Positions 62,841-64,000 of a DNA stretch of 64,000 nucleotides are shown here, one piece after another. The translations under genes and the position numbers were made by a program. The stretch spans positions 1,064,501 to 1,128,500 of the forward strand of contig JBAMJR010000083.1 in NCBI GenBank assembly GCA_038501785.1, read 5' to 3'. The stretch's first letter is position 1; each line of letters begins with the position of its first letter. The notes beneath the pieces are model-generated. The model made no database searches. It had not been told where the DNA came from and worked only from the letters and a program-made list of their open reading frames with translations. Source of the stretch: Myoxocephalus aenaeus. Lineage: Eukaryota > Chordata > Actinopteri > Perciformes > Cottidae.

Positions 62841-63585
62841 TGTGTTTATTATGATCTTCAGTAGACGCCTCTCTAGTTGTTACTGGGATCTTCTACGATA
62901 CATCGTTTCTGTGTGAGTTTCACATGTTGGAATGAATCCAGTCCACAGTTCTCTACGGTGCTCAAACACAGTAAATTAATCTGCATCTGTTAGCGTTATC
63001 ATCTGGACTCTGCATGTAACATCGACTTCACAGTTAAACTGAACAGCATCAAATGGATTTTGCTTCATAGAGTTTGTTGTATTTCATATTTACTATAAGA
63101 GAAAGATCAATACCTCACATGAATACAGGAGAGTTGTTCACATTTTATTTAGAGGTTAAGTTAAATGTATTCCTGTAGTTTATTAATATATATACCCCCT
63201 AATATCAAAACCATTACATTTGTTTACCATTACAATTGCCACAATCTCAAGAATGCAGGTTTGAACCCAAACACAGAAGACCTGAAGAGGCAGCAGGAAC
63301 AGTTCAGAGTCGTGAACATTAATTAACCCAAAAAACTGAAACAGAAGAAAATCACAAAACACTTAATAACTAATAAAACACTGGTTTGATGGAAAACCAT
63401 TAGAGAAAAGACAAAGCAGGAAGTAAAAGAGAACATGACACAAACCGACGGGAAACCATTGTGGTGGCGGGGTGTGGTTAGGCTCAGCTGCAGAGAGAGA
63501 GTGGAGGGGTGATTCAGGGAACAGGTGCCGGGATGAGGGATAATCAGCCTCAGCTGTGTGCAATGTGTGTGTGTGTGTGTGTGTG
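62841..63585. other. Intergenic downstream of PAM
   Basis: AT-rich sequence ending in a segment (63250-63560) that resembles a repeated fish sequence (GGTGTGGTTAGGCTCAGCTG) and a (TG)n run at 63563-63589. No gene seen. Confidence 0.4.
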
Positions 63586-63621
63586 TGTCTTCGGGTCAAT
63601 TCCAGTCTCCACCCTTACGGA

Positions 63622-63660
63622 CTCACGGACTTTGAGGCGCGCTCCCGCGAAGTCCGTGAG
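63622..63660. repeat. GC-rich 13 bp hairpin
   Basis: Arms CTCACGGACTTTG (63622-63634) and CGAAGTCCGTGAG (63648-63660) pair with one mismatch around AGGCGCGCTCCCG. It lies in a 190 bp open frame (63556-63774) that I cannot identify. Confidence 0.75.
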
Positions 63661-64000
63661 GGTTTAGGGGTGTCCCATTGTCACATCGTAGAGTGCTCGA
63701 GGCTCTCTGGCAGACATTTTGAGCCCTTTATGATCCCTTTCCGTAAGTCAGCATTAGATGCTGACTTTGCCTAAGGGAATTACCCACAGTTCATAGCAAT
63801 GTGACGCTAAACACGCAGTTCCCAATGGAAGCATGAAGACGTAAAAAAAAAAAAAGGTAAACAAAGAGACACGTGGGCGTTCAGCCCGATAAAATACATT
63901 TACACTACAACATTACGGATTAAAGATGGAACATAAAAACACATGAAATCAGAGGAAAGCAAACAGAACATATATTTATAAATATTTTGTTTACATTCAT

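Overview
The window is vertebrate, almost certainly teleost, nuclear DNA. It has multi-exon genes with GT/AG introns, long CA/TG microsatellites, many minisatellites and short terminal-inverted-repeat transposons of fish type. No operon, rRNA, complete tRNA or CRISPR array is visible.

Two genes can be supported exon by exon. (1) POMK (protein O-mannose kinase) lies on the minus strand in two coding exons (12550-12278 and 10192-9422), 347 codons before the stop. (2) PAM (peptidylglycine alpha-amidating monooxygenase) lies on the plus strand in 25 coding exons from 19467 to 60729. Every exon junction keeps phase, the assembled CDS is 2946 nt (981 aa), and all copper, zinc and catalytic residues known from rat PAM are present. 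The two genes are head to head, separated by about 6.9 kb that holds CpG-richer candidate promoter stretches, two inverted repeats, a ten-copy CCAAT-box array and a 1.1 kb CA-rich array. POMK acts in alpha-dystroglycan glycosylation in the ER and PAM in peptide amidation in secretory granules, so no joint pathway is implied.

Layout: 1-9270 is intergenic, with two adjacent hAT-like elements, a 1.35 kb terminal-inverted-repeat element, three minisatellites and one candidate first exon of an unidentified minus-strand gene. 9277-12562 is POMK. 12563-19428 is the intergenic region between the two genes. 19429-62820 is PAM with its 3' UTR and a polyadenylation signal. 62840-64000 is intergenic, with a GC-rich hairpin.

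The most unusual aspect is PAM's introns. Eight large minisatellite arrays add up to about 18 kb of a 41 kb gene. Several begin within a few to about 150 nt of a 5' splice site. One (intron 24) has amplified the exon-intron junction itself, giving about 50 tandem copies of the exon 24 splice donor. Exon 20 is bracketed by (TG)n on one side and (CA)n on the other, which could base-pair in the pre-mRNA. Two protein-level oddities also stand out: the Lys-Lys site in the PHM-PAL linker reads Gln-Lys, and a furin-type RKRR motif sits in the PAL domain.

No coding system of an undescribed kind is apparent. The novelty is in the repeat architecture and its possible effect on splicing and regulation. 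Family assignments come from recalled homology and visible motifs; no search was run.
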